A DNA stretch of 44,999 nt, from contig CANRCZ010000010.1 in assembly GCA_947629265.1 (NCBI GenBank), positions 1 through 44,999 on the forward strand, given 5' to 3'. Below are positions 8,557-17,084 of this stretch, one piece after another (within the stretch, counting starts at the first letter, position 1; every line of letters begins with the position of its first letter). Origin of the DNA: an uncultured Bacilli bacterium (GTDB lineage: Bacteria > Bacillota_I > Bacilli_A > RF39 > UBA660). The notes under the pieces are model-generated. The model did not search any database. It saw only the letters and a program-made list of their open reading frames with translations, and was not told where the DNA came from. A program made the translations under genes and the position numbers.

Positions 8557-9165
8557 ATCTTTTAACATCATTCTAATCGTATCATATAAAAATGGTTTAT
8601 ATTCATTAATAGGTACTGGTTTTTCTTCAATTATCGTTGAAAAACAAGTTGAACCTACTAATTCAATAATCATAAATAAAGTGATATTAGGATTTTTTAA
8701 TTTGATATTATTATCCTTTAATCCCTTATTAAATAATTCATAAATACCTAATGTATCATTATCGATTAAATTATTGAATCTATCATTATAAATACCTTGT
8801 GATAGATTTTTTTTAATGAAATTTAATATATTAGTATTTTTAACTAATTCATCAATAACATAATTTATAATAAAGATAATCTGATCTTCAAAATTGTTAA
8901 TGTAGTTTTTCTCTAATTCTTCTAAAGCATTATTGAATAATTCTTTGGACTTATAAGTTATTAAATAGTCTTCAATATCATATTTATCATTAAAATATAA
9001 ATAGAAAGTACCTTTAGCAACTTTACAACCATCGACAATTTCCTGAATAGATGTATCCTTAATACCCTTAGTCATAAATAAATTAAAAGCTGACTCTAAT
9101 AATTTCTGCTTTTTTTTATTTTTATTCAAATCAATTTTAGACATTTTATCGTTTTTATTAATCAT
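8548..9165 (-). CDS. TetR/AcrR family transcriptional regulator
   Basis: The protein is 205 aa. The N-terminal helix-turn-helix is typical (KLLESAFNLFMTKGIKDTSIQEI, then VAKGTFYLYFNDKYDIEDYLI). The C-terminal ligand/dimer domain is all helical. It is divergent from the mmpL-type operon, and both promoters carry TGACTA..AGTCA-like palindromes on their -35 boxes, so it most likely represses the efflux operon and itself and is released by an exported or toxic small molecule. The ATG at 9165 has GAGGG 9 bases upstream. Confidence 0.9.
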   Translation of the reverse strand: MINKNDKMSKIDLNKNKKKQKLLESAFNLFMTKGIKDTSIQEIVDGCKVAKGTFYLYFNDKYDIEDYLITYKSKELFNNALEELEKNYINNFEDQIIFIINYVIDELVKNTNILNFIKKNLSQGIYNDRFNNLIDNDTLGIYELFNKGLKDNNIKLKNPNITLFMIIELVGSTCFSTIIEEKPVPINEYKPFLYDTIRMMLKDKK

Positions 9166-9189
9166 ATTATAATCCCTCGCATATAATAA

Positions 9190-9218
9190 ATTGTAACATT
9201 AAAAAAACTGGTAGTCAA
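9190..9218 (-). promoter_or_regulatory. tetR promoter with operator half-site
   Basis: On the minus strand TTGACT (9213-9218), 17 bases, TACAAT (9190-9195). The bases TTGACTACCAGT around the -35 match the operator TGACTAATAGTCA at 9269-9281 in one half and partly in the other, as expected for autoregulation. Confidence 0.65.
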
Positions 9219-9267
9219 TTATTTAATTATAAAAACAAACAATTTTTATTAAAATTTCACTAAAATA

Positions 9268-9296
9268 TTGACTAATAGTCATTTTTGTGATAAGAT
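9268..9296 (+). promoter_or_regulatory. Promoter of the mmpL operon with a perfect palindromic operator
   Basis: TTGACT (9268-9273), 17 bases, TAAGAT (9291-9296). The 13-base palindrome TGACTAATAGTCA (9269-9281) covers the -35, a classic place for a TetR-family repressor. Confidence 0.75.
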
Positions 9297-9327
9297 ACAT
9301 CTTGATTGCTGGTGATAAGGAGGTTAT

Positions 9328-11403
9328 ATGAAAAAATTTAGTGATTTTATTTGTAAACATAAAAAGTTTATTGTAGTCTTATCTTTTATCTTACTAATAC
9401 CAGCTTTAATAGGTATGTATAAGACTAAAATAAATTACGATATACTAGTTTACTTACCAGAAGATATCGAAACAATAAAAGGACAAAATATTTTAACTGA
9501 CGACTTTGATTTAGGAGCATTCTCCATAACCGTCGTCGATAATATGTCTCCTAAAGATATATTAAAATTAGAGGATAGAATAAGAGATATAGAGGGTGTT
9601 GGCAAGGTACTTAGTGTTCACGATCTAGTTGGTACTAATATACCAATCGAAATTTTGCCAAGTGAAATTCGTACCAAAATAAAAAAAGGTGATTCTAACT
9701 TATTAATCGTAACCTATGATGGTTCGACATCATCAGATACTACTTTGAGTGCTATCGAAGAAATGCGTGAGATAACTGATGATAGCGTTAAAATAGGTGG
9801 TATGTCAGCGATGGTACTAGATACGAGAGACGTATCTAATGGCGAGGTTGTAACTTATGTCGCTATAGCGATATTACTATGTGTTATCGTTTTATTGATA
9901 TCACTAGATTCTTATGTAGTACCATTTATCTTATTAGGAAATATCGGTATGGCTATCTTATATAATATGGGTACTAATATTTTCTTAGGTGATATATCAT
10001 ATATTACTAAAGCTATAAGTTCTATCTTACAACTTGGTGTAACAACTGACTTTTCAATCTTCTTATATCATAAGTATGAAAAGTCAAAAAAAGAATTCAA
10101 AACTAAAGATGAAGCTATGAGTAATGCTATTAAAGCTACCTTAGTATCAGTTGTCGGTAGTTCACTTACAACAATAGCTGGTTTCTTAGCTTTATGTACC
10201 ATGAATTTAACTCTAGGTAGAGATATTGGTATCGTTATGGCTAAAGGTGTATTAATTGGTGTTATATCCGTTATTACGATCTTCCCGGCTTTATTACTTA
10301 CTTTTGATAATGTAATTACTAAAACAAGTCATAAAGTTGTCTTACCAAAATTTACAGGTATTAAAAACTTTGCATTAAAACATTATAAAGTTATATTCGT
10401 TGTATTCTTAATTTTATATGTTCCTGCTATTATAGGTAATAAAAATACCGAGGTTTACTACAACCTTGATAAATCATTACCTGAAGATTTAGGTAGCAGT
10501 GTTGCAAGTAGGGAATTAAAAGAAAAATTTAATATCGTATCATCATCCGCTATCTTAATTAGTAACGATATTAAAAACAACGAATTAAACGAAATGGTTG
10601 ATGAAATAGAAGACTTAGATGGTATCGATTTCGTTTTAAGTGCTTCTAAATTAGCGGATATGGGTATAAATATAAATGACGATAGTGATATATCTAAAAT
10701 ATTTAAAAGCGATAAATATCAGTTATTGCTAGTTAATTCAACATACGATATTGCAACTGTAGAATTAAATGAACAAATCGACGAATTAAGCAAAATTGTT
10801 AAAAAATACGATAAAAAAGCTATAATTGCTGGTGAGGGACCACTTATGAAAGATATGGTCGAAATAAGTGATCAAGACTTTAAAAACGTCAACTATACGT
10901 CAATTATCGTCATCTTCATAATCATGATTTTAGTTTTAAAATCTATCAGTTTACCAGTATTACTTGTCTTTGCTATCGAATTCGCTATTATGTTAAATAT
11001 GGGTATTCCTTATTATACTAATACCTCAATACCATTCATTGCATCGATCGTTATTGGTACTATTCAACTTGGTGCAACTATCGACTATGCTATTTTAATG
11101 ACAACTAAATATATCGAAGAACGTAAAAAGGGTGAGAATAAGAAAGAAGCTATGAAGATTGCACTAGATAACTCTGTAAGTTCGATCTTCGTTAGTGGTA
11201 TGTGCTTCTTTGCCGCTACCATTGGCGTAGGTGTTTATTCTAAACTAGAGATGATAGCATCACTTTGTACTTTAATTTCAAGAGGCGCTATCATAAGTAT
11301 GGTTACTGTTATCTTAGTACTTCCAAGTTTGCTTATAATATTTGATAAATTGATTATTAAAACGACTTTAGGTTTTAGAAAGAAGGGAATTTATGAAAAA
11401 TAA
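9328..11403 (+). CDS. MMPL/RND-family membrane transporter
   Basis: The protein is 691 aa. Its architecture is an RND duplication: one N-terminal helix (residues 12-30), an extracellular loop, five or six helices, then the same again. Each half carries the family's signature in the middle helices (TTDFSIFLYHKYE at about residue 240; TIDYAILMTTKYIEERKK at about 590). Such proteins export lipids, drugs or surface polymers using ion gradients. It is the first gene of an operon with the following LxxG-repeat protein (11-base overlap) and is likely under control of the divergent TetR regulator. GATAAGGAGG precedes the ATG. Confidence 0.88.
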   Translation: MKKFSDFICKHKKFIVVLSFILLIPALIGMYKTKINYDILVYLPEDIETIKGQNILTDDFDLGAFSITVVDNMSPKDILKLEDRIRDIEGVGKVLSVHDLVGTNIPIEILPSEIRTKIKKGDSNLLIVTYDGSTSSDTTLSAIEEMREITDDSVKIGGMSAMVLDTRDVSNGEVVTYVAIAILLCVIVLLISLDSYVVPFILLGNIGMAILYNMGTNIFLGDISYITKAISSILQLGVTTDFSIFLYHKYEKSKKEFKTKDEAMSNAIKATLVSVVGSSLTTIAGFLALCTMNLTLGRDIGIVMAKGVLIGVISVITIFPALLLTFDNVITKTSHKVVLPKFTGIKNFALKHYKVIFVVFLILYVPAIIGNKNTEVYYNLDKSLPEDLGSSVASRELKEKFNIVSSSAILISNDIKNNELNEMVDEIEDLDGIDFVLSASKLADMGININDDSDISKIFKSDKYQLLLVNSTYDIATVELNEQIDELSKIVKKYDKKAIIAGEGPLMKDMVEISDQDFKNVNYTSIIVIFIIMILVLKSISLPVLLVFAIEFAIMLNMGIPYYTNTSIPFIASIVIGTIQLGATIDYAILMTTKYIEERKKGENKKEAMKIALDNSVSSIFVSGMCFFAATIGVGVYSKLEMIASLCTLISRGAIISMVTVILVLPSLLIIFDKLIIKTTLGFRKKGIYEK

Positions 11404-13243
11404 AATACTTACAATGTTATTAGTTTCTTCTAGTTTAATCACATCACTACCAGTTTATGCTCTAACTAAAGAAGAAACAGTTTATACTAACTTAAATACA
11501 GATGGTACTGTTAATAGTACGACTGTTAATGAACATTTAATCAACAAAGATGATGAAATTAAAGATGTGACTGATTTAACTGATATCTTCAATTTGAATG
11601 GTGATGAAAAGTTTGATCAAGATGGTGATAACTTAATTTGGAAAGCTGATGGTAAGGATATCTACTATCAAGGTAAAACTGATAAACAACTACCAATCGA
11701 GATTAAAGCTACTTATAAATTAGACGGTAAAAAAATGGATATTGAAGATATGATCGGTAAAAAAGGTCAAGTAACTATCGAGTTAAAATTTACTAATACC
11801 GACAAAAAAGAGGTTACTGTAAATGGTAAAAAACAAACTATGTATACACCATTTGTCGTAACAGCAGCTACAGTTGTATCTAATAAAGAAAATACCGATT
11901 TTAAAGTAAATAACGGTAGAATAATAAGTAGTGGGACAAGAAGCATAATCGCTGGTATTTCTTCACCAGGTCTAAAAGAAAGTTTAGGTTTATCTAATTT
12001 AGATTTTGATAAAACAGTTATTACTTATAATACTGAAAAATTTGAATTGAACGATATTTATATTATGGCAACCTCTAAAATATTAGAAGATAGTGATTTA
12101 GATATCTTTGATAACTTAAATGAAATTTATGGTAAAACAAATGAATTAAACAAAAATACTGATAAATTAGTAAGTGGTAGTAAGGAACTTTATGATAGTT
12201 TAAAAACTTATAACAGTAATTATAAACTATTTAATAAAGGTGTTAATGATTTAAAAGCTGGAACCTCTAAAATAAGTAGTTCATATACAACTATTGATAA
12301 TGGTATTAATAGTTTAAATGATGGTATTCAAACCTTATTAGCGTTTAAAAGTGGTATTAATGATCTATCTACTAATGTAAGTCAAATTAGTGCTAGTACA
12401 ACTACTTTAGCGGGAATAGGTACTGATATTGAAAGTAATATAACTAAAACAATCGCTTTATTAAATTCTAACATTACTGATTTAGAGAAAAGCAAAGCTA
12501 CATTAGAAAGTACAAAAGCTGAATTAAGTAGTACTTTAGATAGTTTAAATAATATTAAATCAACATTAACTGAAAATTCATTAGATACAAATGTTGTTGA
12601 AGATGAAATCACTAAAATAAAAACTAGAATAGCTTCTATCGATAATTCTATTAAAGAATTAGATAGTAAAATAGCTATCAGTAAACAAACTTTAAATAGT
12701 TTAAACAGTACAGGTTTAGCAACTAAAATAACTACTTTAAGTAACGGTTTAACAAGTTTAGATCAAGGAGTTAAAGGATTTACTACTAAACTATCTAGTG
12801 TAACAGATGGTATCGATAAATTAGCCGCTGGATCTAGTGCCTTAACCGCAGGTAGTAGCGAATTTAAAACCGCTTTAAATACATTAGATAACTCAGTTGG
12901 TACATTAGTATCTAGTAGCAATAAATTACTTGATGGTTCTACTAAAATCGAAGCTGGAACTAAAACACTATATAATGGTCTTAAAACATACGATGAACAA
13001 GGTATCAAACAGATCGTTTCATATATCAATAACGATTTAAAAAATGCTGAGGGAAAGACCAGAAAACTAGTAGAATTAGGTAATGAATATAATACCTTTA
13101 CCATGACTAATACCGAAGATAGCAGTACTAAATTCGTTATGGTAATGGATGGTGTAAAGGAAAACAAAGTAGAAAAGAAAGTAGAGAAAAAAGAAGAAAA
13201 AACTAGTGTTATCGATAAAATAAAAAGTTGGTTTTCAAAATAA
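11393..13243 (+). CDS. Secreted Leu-x-x-Gly heptad-repeat protein, MMPL partner (YhgE-like stalk)
   Basis: The protein is 616 aa. It has an N-terminal signal peptide (ILTMLLVSSSLITSLPVYA, cleavage after VYA), a beta-rich domain to about residue 230, and a long helical part (about 250-560) with repeated GxxxLxxG heptads such as GVNDLKAGTSKI, GIDKLAAGSSAL and LDGSTKIEAGTKTLYNGL. The tail is charged (KVEKKVEKKEEK) and ends in a short amphipathic stretch, with no C-terminal membrane helix visible. This family commonly sits beside MMPL transporters and TetR regulators in Bacillota, probably as an extracellular partner of the pump. Its start overlaps the end of the transporter gene. Confidence 0.82.
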   Translation: MKNKILTMLLVSSSLITSLPVYALTKEETVYTNLNTDGTVNSTTVNEHLINKDDEIKDVTDLTDIFNLNGDEKFDQDGDNLIWKADGKDIYYQGKTDKQLPIEIKATYKLDGKKMDIEDMIGKKGQVTIELKFTNTDKKEVTVNGKKQTMYTPFVVTAATVVSNKENTDFKVNNGRIISSGTRSIIAGISSPGLKESLGLSNLDFDKTVITYNTEKFELNDIYIMATSKILEDSDLDIFDNLNEIYGKTNELNKNTDKLVSGSKELYDSLKTYNSNYKLFNKGVNDLKAGTSKISSSYTTIDNGINSLNDGIQTLLAFKSGINDLSTNVSQISASTTTLAGIGTDIESNITKTIALLNSNITDLEKSKATLESTKAELSSTLDSLNNIKSTLTENSLDTNVVEDEITKIKTRIASIDNSIKELDSKIAISKQTLNSLNSTGLATKITTLSNGLTSLDQGVKGFTTKLSSVTDGIDKLAAGSSALTAGSSEFKTALNTLDNSVGTLVSSSNKLLDGSTKIEAGTKTLYNGLKTYDEQGIKQIVSYINNDLKNAEGKTRKLVELGNEYNTFTMTNTEDSSTKFVMVMDGVKENKVEKKVEKKEEKTSVIDKIKSWFSK

Positions 13244-13266
13244 TGAGTAATAGCTCATTATTTTTA
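13241..13266 (+). terminator. Terminator of the mmpL operon
   Basis: TAATGAG TAATAG CTCATTA followed by TTTTT; the stop codon forms the base of the stem. Confidence 0.8.
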
Positions 13267-13318
13267 TACAAAAATTTAAGATTAAGTGTATAATAAACTT
13301 ATAAGATAAGGAGATAAT

Positions 13319-13753
13319 ATGAAAAAATATATCATCATTTTGATATCTATAATATTGATTATAAGTTTTAATATCTGTAAAAATAAAGGAGAAAAGATGA
13401 ATAAAATAAAAATAACCATAAACGATATAACCTATACAGCTACCTTAGAAAATAATGAAACTGCTAAAAATCTAATTCAAAAATTACCCCTAGATATTAC
13501 CATGAACGAATTAAATAACAACGAAAAATACTATTACTTTGATACAACCTTACCTAATAATCCCATTAATATAGATAAAATAAACACTGGTGATATCATG
13601 TTATATGGTGATAATTGTATCGTAATATTTTATCAATCATTTAATACGACATATACCTATACTAAAATTGGTACTATCGATAACCCTAGTTCCTTAAAAG
13701 AAAATATCGGTAATCAAAATGTTAAAGTGTCGATAACTAAATTAGAAAATTAA
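13319..13753 (+). CDS. Cyclophilin-like fold protein with N-terminal hydrophobic segment
   Basis: The protein is 144 aa. Residues 5-19 are hydrophobic (signal or anchor). From residue 27 it has the cyclophilin-like beta-barrel family pattern: KIKITINDITYTATLENNETA, LPLDITMNELNNNEKYYYF, INTGDIMLYGDNCIVIFYQSF, TYTKIGTID. The role is unknown; family members are not proven isomerases. There are two well-formed starts: AAGGAGAT before 13319 and AAAGGAG before an in-frame ATG at 13397. The gene could therefore make an exported and a cytoplasmic form. Confidence 0.82.
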   Translation: MKKYIIILISIILIISFNICKNKGEKMNKIKITINDITYTATLENNETAKNLIQKLPLDITMNELNNNEKYYYFDTTLPNNPINIDKINTGDIMLYGDNCIVIFYQSFNTTYTYTKIGTIDNPSSLKENIGNQNVKVSITKLEN

Positions 13754-13836
13754 ATAAAATTTATATAAATACACCCCAATTTAATCTTTTTTTTTTGAAA
13801 TATCTATGCTATACTTATTAAAGTAGAGGTGGTATG

Positions 13837-14142
13837 ATGGATTTAATCGCATTAATTGCATTAGTAATAATTGTTGTCTTTTTCTTTAAAGACTTTAAAA
13901 GTGTCGTTTACTTTTTAGCCATCGTAGAAATATTTTTTAGATTAGTTCATATCATAGTAAATAAACTAGCGATAGCATCATTAACAACCGTCGTTAATAG
14001 CTACATACCAGCATCGATCGCTAGTATTTTAGCTAAATATTCAAACGGTTTACTTTATGATATCCTAATTTGGGGATTGATTATCCTATTTATTTTCTTT
14101 GAATTCTATTTAATCAAATACTGGATTAAAAAAAATAAATAA
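13837..14142 (+). CDS. Small integral membrane protein
   Basis: The protein is 101 aa with hydrophobic stretches at about residues 3-20, 25-45 and 74-95 and a lysine-rich end (KYWIKKNK). I recognise no family. Two adjacent ATGs (13834, 13837) follow AGAGGTGG; the second gives better spacing. A TGCTATACT extended -10 lies at about 13807-13815 after a T10 run. It stands alone before the ylbD-like gene. Confidence 0.65.
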   Translation: MDLIALIALVIIVVFFFKDFKSVVYFLAIVEIFFRLVHIIVNKLAIASLTTVVNSYIPASIASILAKYSNGLLYDILIWGLIILFIFFEFYLIKYWIKKNK

Positions 14143-14197
14143 TTTTCTTTTTGTTAATTTATTCACGATATAACATATAATAAATTAGGTGATTATC

Positions 14198-14560
14198 GTG
14201 GGTAACTTAACTGAATTTAAAGAGTTTGTAAAATCTAATCCCCATCTAGTTAAATATGTTAAATCTGGGGATATGAACTGGCAAAAATTTTATGAACTAT
14301 ATGACTTGTATGGTAAAGATAACGAGGTATGGAATGACTATAAAGAAAAAGAAGACATTCCCGTATCTAAAAAACCTATAGCGACCTTAGCTTTAGCGGA
14401 TATAGCAACTTGGTTTAAAAGTATGGATGTCGATAAAATGCAAGAGGGTATAAATAGTGTCCAAAGAGTTATTGGCGTTTTACAAGATTTAGGAAACAAC
14501 AATAATACAACTAAACAAGAATATGAACCGAGACCTATTTATAAACATTTTGAAGATTAA
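14198..14560 (+). CDS. ylbD: YlbD-like protein
   Basis: The protein is 120 aa. It starts MGNLTEFKEFVKSNPHLVKYVKSG, with NWQKFYELYDLYGKDNEVWNDY, matching the YlbD family (described as a putative spore coat component in Bacillus). The GTG at 14198 is preferred because AGGTGAT lies 5-11 bases upstream; the GTG at 14189 is inside that site. The next genes are YlbE-like and rsmD, the same order as ylbD, ylbE and ylbH (rsmD) in Bacillus, although ylbF and ylbG are missing. The ylbE-like start overlaps its stop by one base (TAATG). Confidence 0.78.
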   Translation: MGNLTEFKEFVKSNPHLVKYVKSGDMNWQKFYELYDLYGKDNEVWNDYKEKEDIPVSKKPIATLALADIATWFKSMDVDKMQEGINSVQRVIGVLQDLGNNNNTTKQEYEPRPIYKHFED

Positions 14561-14781
14561 TGTCTTTACAAATTCAATTCGCTATTAAAAATAATCCATA
14601 CTATACAAGCTATTTAAGAAATAATTCGTATTGGTATAAAATATTAAATCGCAATCCTAAAGCTTTTAAAGATTTTGAAGAGCAAGTTAAAACTTACTAT
14701 CATTTAAGACCAAGTGATCGATTAGAAAACGCTATAAATACGATAAATATTGTTACAAACTTAATGAGTAATTTAAAATAG
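14560..14781 (+). CDS. ylbE: YlbE-like protein
   Basis: The protein is 73 aa. The fragments KNNPYYTSYLRNNSYWYKIL, LNRNPKAFKDFEEQVK and the position between ylbD and rsmD match the small YlbE-like family. The function is unknown. The ATG overlaps the ylbD stop, so it is probably translated by coupling. The C-terminal residues (LENAINTINIVTNLMSNL) echo the end of the YlbD-like protein (MQEGINSVQRVIGVLQDL), which hints that the two proteins pair. Confidence 0.65.
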   Translation: MSLQIQFAIKNNPYYTSYLRNNSYWYKILNRNPKAFKDFEEQVKTYYHLRPSDRLENAINTINIVTNLMSNLK

Positions 14782-14789
14782 GAGACAAA

Positions 14790-15308
14790 ATGAGGGTTAT
14801 TAGTGGTAAATATAAAGGAAAAATATTAAAAGGTTACGATACATTAGGAACTAGACCAACGATGGACCGCGTTAAAGAGTCCTTATTCGCTATTATTCAA
14901 AATGACATTAAAGATAGTGTATGTTTAGATTTATTCGCGGGTAGTGGTAGTTTAGGTATCGAAGCTTTAAGTAATGGTGCAAATATTTGTTATTTCGTCG
15001 ATAATGGTAAAGAGATTATTAAAGTTTTAAAACATAATTTAAGTAATATCGATAAGGCAGTTGTTATTGAAAAACATTATCATCAAGCTTTAAAAAATTT
15101 TAACATTAAATTTGATATTATTTTTTTAGATCCACCTTATAAAGATAATTTAATTGGGAAAGCTATAGATGATATATTAAAATATGATCTATTAAACGAT
15201 AATGGATTAATTGTTTGTGAATATGAAGAAGAAGATTTCAGTTGTGATTTAAACATTATTAAAGAAAATAGATATGGTAGTAAAAATATAAGAATATATA
15301 GGAAGTGA
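14790..15308 (+). CDS. rsmD: 16S rRNA (guanine(966)-N2)-methyltransferase RsmD
   Basis: The protein is 172 aa, a little short but complete. Motifs: MRVISGKYKGK at the start, RPTMDRVKESLFAII, the SAM motif LDLFAGSGSLGIEALSNGA and the catalytic DPPY (at about residue 113). It methylates G966 of 16S rRNA on the assembling 30S subunit. AGGAGAC precedes the ATG, and the gene is co-transcribed with the ylbDE-like genes. In many Firmicutes coaD follows; here an unrelated small gene does. Confidence 0.93.
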   Translation: MRVISGKYKGKILKGYDTLGTRPTMDRVKESLFAIIQNDIKDSVCLDLFAGSGSLGIEALSNGANICYFVDNGKEIIKVLKHNLSNIDKAVVIEKHYHQALKNFNIKFDIIFLDPPYKDNLIGKAIDDILKYDLLNDNGLIVCEYEEEDFSCDLNIIKENRYGSKNIRIYRK

Positions 15309-15569
15309 ATGGTCATGTATCAAGCAACTAATATATGTTATGGTGTTAATGATAATAGAGATTTTACGTTACTTTATAAAGCACCACTTTATTATATAGA
15401 TATTTTTAATGATAAAATATGTAATGATATCATATTGATTAAAAATTTTGATTTCAATATTTTATTAGCTGAAAATGGTTTAGATAGCTATATGAAAACA
15501 GCTTATAATAAAGATGAGTTAAGAAAAATAATGGATAAATTAGATGAAACGCAGGATACTACAGAATAG
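15309..15569 (+). CDS. Small hypothetical protein, last gene of the ylbD-rsmD operon
   Basis: The protein is 86 aa (or 84 from the ATG at 15315). It starts directly after the rsmD TGA, with AGGAAG just upstream, so it is probably coupled to rsmD. Visible features are a short hydrophobic/aromatic beta-like part (FTLLYKAPLYYIDIF, NDIILIKNFDFNILLAENG) and an acidic C-terminus. I recognise no family. A strong terminator follows it. Confidence 0.6.
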   Translation: MVMYQATNICYGVNDNRDFTLLYKAPLYYIDIFNDKICNDIILIKNFDFNILLAENGLDSYMKTAYNKDELRKIMDKLDETQDTTE

Positions 15570-15573
15570 GATG

Positions 15574-15597
15574 ATAAGTTTTAAACTTATTTTTTTT
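15574..15597 (+). terminator. Terminator after the rsmD operon
   Basis: ATAAGTT TTA AACTTAT followed by eight Ts. Confidence 0.8.
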
Positions 15598-15601
15598 GTT
15601 T

Positions 15602-15631
15602 AATTTTTAACTTAAAATAAGTTAAAAATTT
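15602..15631 (+). repeat. Hairpin and direct repeat unit upstream of the surface-protein cluster
   Basis: AATTTTTAACTTA AAA TAAGTTAAAAATT can fold into a long hairpin. Its right part plus following bases (AACTTAAAATAAGTTAAAA ... GATTGACA) recurs at 17818-17855 at the end of the sortase gene, marking the duplicated unit. Confidence 0.6.
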
Positions 15632-15641
15632 TGTAAGGCGA

Positions 15642-15669
15642 TTGACAAATGTGTAATTTTTGTGATAAC
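15642..15669 (+). promoter_or_regulatory. Promoter of the first tandem surface protein
   Basis: TTGACA (15642-15647), 16 bases, GATAAC (15664-15669) with TG just before it. The -35 context GATTGACA is shared with the poly-G promoter at 17850. Confidence 0.55.
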
Positions 15670-15748
15670 ATAAAATTGTTATCATAGAGAGAGTAGGATA
15701 ATGTACAATTGCTGTATGATGATAGTACTTAGGAGAGGAAGAAATAAA

Positions 15749-17065
15749 ATGAAATTAAGAAAAATATTGTTAATTGCATTAGCACTATCAAGTATGTTTA
15801 TTACTATTAACGCTAGTGCATTAGAGGGTTCAGGTAGTTCAACTACTACAAAGACACTTGCAGATTTAACTGATGCAGAATTCAAAAAAATTGTACCAGA
15901 ATCATTTGACGTAAGTTTTACTAAGTCTGCGTACATAAGTGCTGTTTATGATACATACATAAACGATAATAACGAGTCTTTAAAAGCATTAAAAAACGAT
16001 ACTAGTATAACTGGTTTAAAGGCAAAAATAATCGACCTTTTAAAACAAAATGGGTATTCAGCAGATAACGTTACAGTTGGAAATGAAACTTACAGTTTAA
16101 ATGTTGAGTTACTACCATTCGATGTACCTGCAGTATATGTTTATATTCTAGTTGAAACTAAAGATGCAAACGGGCATATTGCAGATCAACAACATGAATT
16201 ATATGTAAAAATGAACTATGCTAAAGAGTCAAATTATAATGAACAAGACGCAGCCTACGTTAAAAAAGCTGTTGATGGAATTAAATTAACAACTTATAAT
16301 GGCCGCTATGTTGCATTTTCAACTTATAGTTCTTTAGATGATCTTGTTAAAGTTGATGCTTCAGAAGAAGAATTAGCTAATCAAAAATTACCTTATAATA
16401 ATTTTAGTGAATTATTAGATGATAAATCAATAACCGTTAAACCTACGGTATATTGGGGAGATATAGATGGTTTAGAAGATTCAGAAATATATGTTACTAA
16501 TTATCTTTCTTACTATGATATATCATTAAATTTCTATAAAAATGACGTTTTATATGAAACAAAGGTAGTACGTGTTGGTTCAATGCTTGGTGTAACTTTA
16601 GATAATGGAACCGCTGTAAATATAGCACCAATCGAAGAAGATGATAAAACCTATACAGAAATGGTAGCAAAATTAAAAAAAGATGGTTTTAATAATACTA
16701 TTGGTGCATATGAATTAGAAGCTTACGGTCCAACAACTAAAGGAATGAAATTTACATTAGACGTAGACAAAAAATATAATGATAAAAATGTTATAATTTT
16801 ACATAAAAAGAAAGATAACACTTATGAGACATTAAAAGGTACTGTTAAAGATGGAAAAGTTACCATAACTGTTGATGAATTATCACCATTTGTTATAGCA
16901 TTAGATGATAAAACAACAGGTAAAACTGTAACTAAAGTATCAGATGAAAAATCTAATAATGCTCAAACCTCATCATTTAGTGTTATACCTTATATAGCGA
17001 TAGCAATTGGTTCATTATTATTACTAGTTGGTTTAATTATTAAATGGAAAAGGAAAGTAGCGTAA
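15749..17065 (+). CDS. Tandem surface protein 1 (signal peptide, C-terminal membrane anchor, NAQTS sorting-like motif)
   Basis: The protein is 438 aa. The ATG at 15749 follows AGGAGAGG; the frame upstream is not needed. It has a signal peptide (KILLIALALSSMFITINASA, cleaved after ASA), an extracellular beta-rich region, a conserved module YYDISLNFYKNDVLYETK through KDGKVTITVDELSPFVIAL (about residues 255-390) and a C-terminal hydrophobic helix ending KWKRKVA. Before that helix is NNAQTSS, similar to the NPQTN signals cut by class B sortases. It is followed after a hairpin by the sortase gene, so it is the likely sortase substrate. It is paralogous to the proteins at 17912 and 19344. Its ligand is unknown. 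Confidence 0.82.
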   Translation: MKLRKILLIALALSSMFITINASALEGSGSSTTTKTLADLTDAEFKKIVPESFDVSFTKSAYISAVYDTYINDNNESLKALKNDTSITGLKAKIIDLLKQNGYSADNVTVGNETYSLNVELLPFDVPAVYVYILVETKDANGHIADQQHELYVKMNYAKESNYNEQDAAYVKKAVDGIKLTTYNGRYVAFSTYSSLDDLVKVDASEEELANQKLPYNNFSELLDDKSITVKPTVYWGDIDGLEDSEIYVTNYLSYYDISLNFYKNDVLYETKVVRVGSMLGVTLDNGTAVNIAPIEEDDKTYTEMVAKLKKDGFNNTIGAYELEAYGPTTKGMKFTLDVDKKYNDKNVIILHKKKDNTYETLKGTVKDGKVTITVDELSPFVIALDDKTTGKTVTKVSDEKSNNAQTSSFSVIPYIAIAIGSLLLLVGLIIKWKRKVA

Positions 17066-17077
17066 ACTACTCCTTTT
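17048..17077 (+). terminator. Hairpin between surface protein 1 and the sortase gene
   Basis: AAAAGGAAAGTAG CGTAAA CTACTCCTTTT with one bulge, then T/A-rich sequence. The sortase ATG is at 17085, so this may be a leaky terminator lowering sortase expression relative to its substrate. Confidence 0.6.
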
Positions 17078-17084
17078 AATTAAA

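Noticed and set aside
12382-13167. Two open frames on the minus strand inside the LxxG-repeat gene
   Set aside because: They are shadows of the repeated plus-strand gene, and their serine/valine-rich sequence matches no known family.
13789-13798. T10 run upstream of the small membrane protein as another switch
   Set aside because: A and T runs of this length are common in such AT-rich DNA and the run is not between well-matched promoter boxes.
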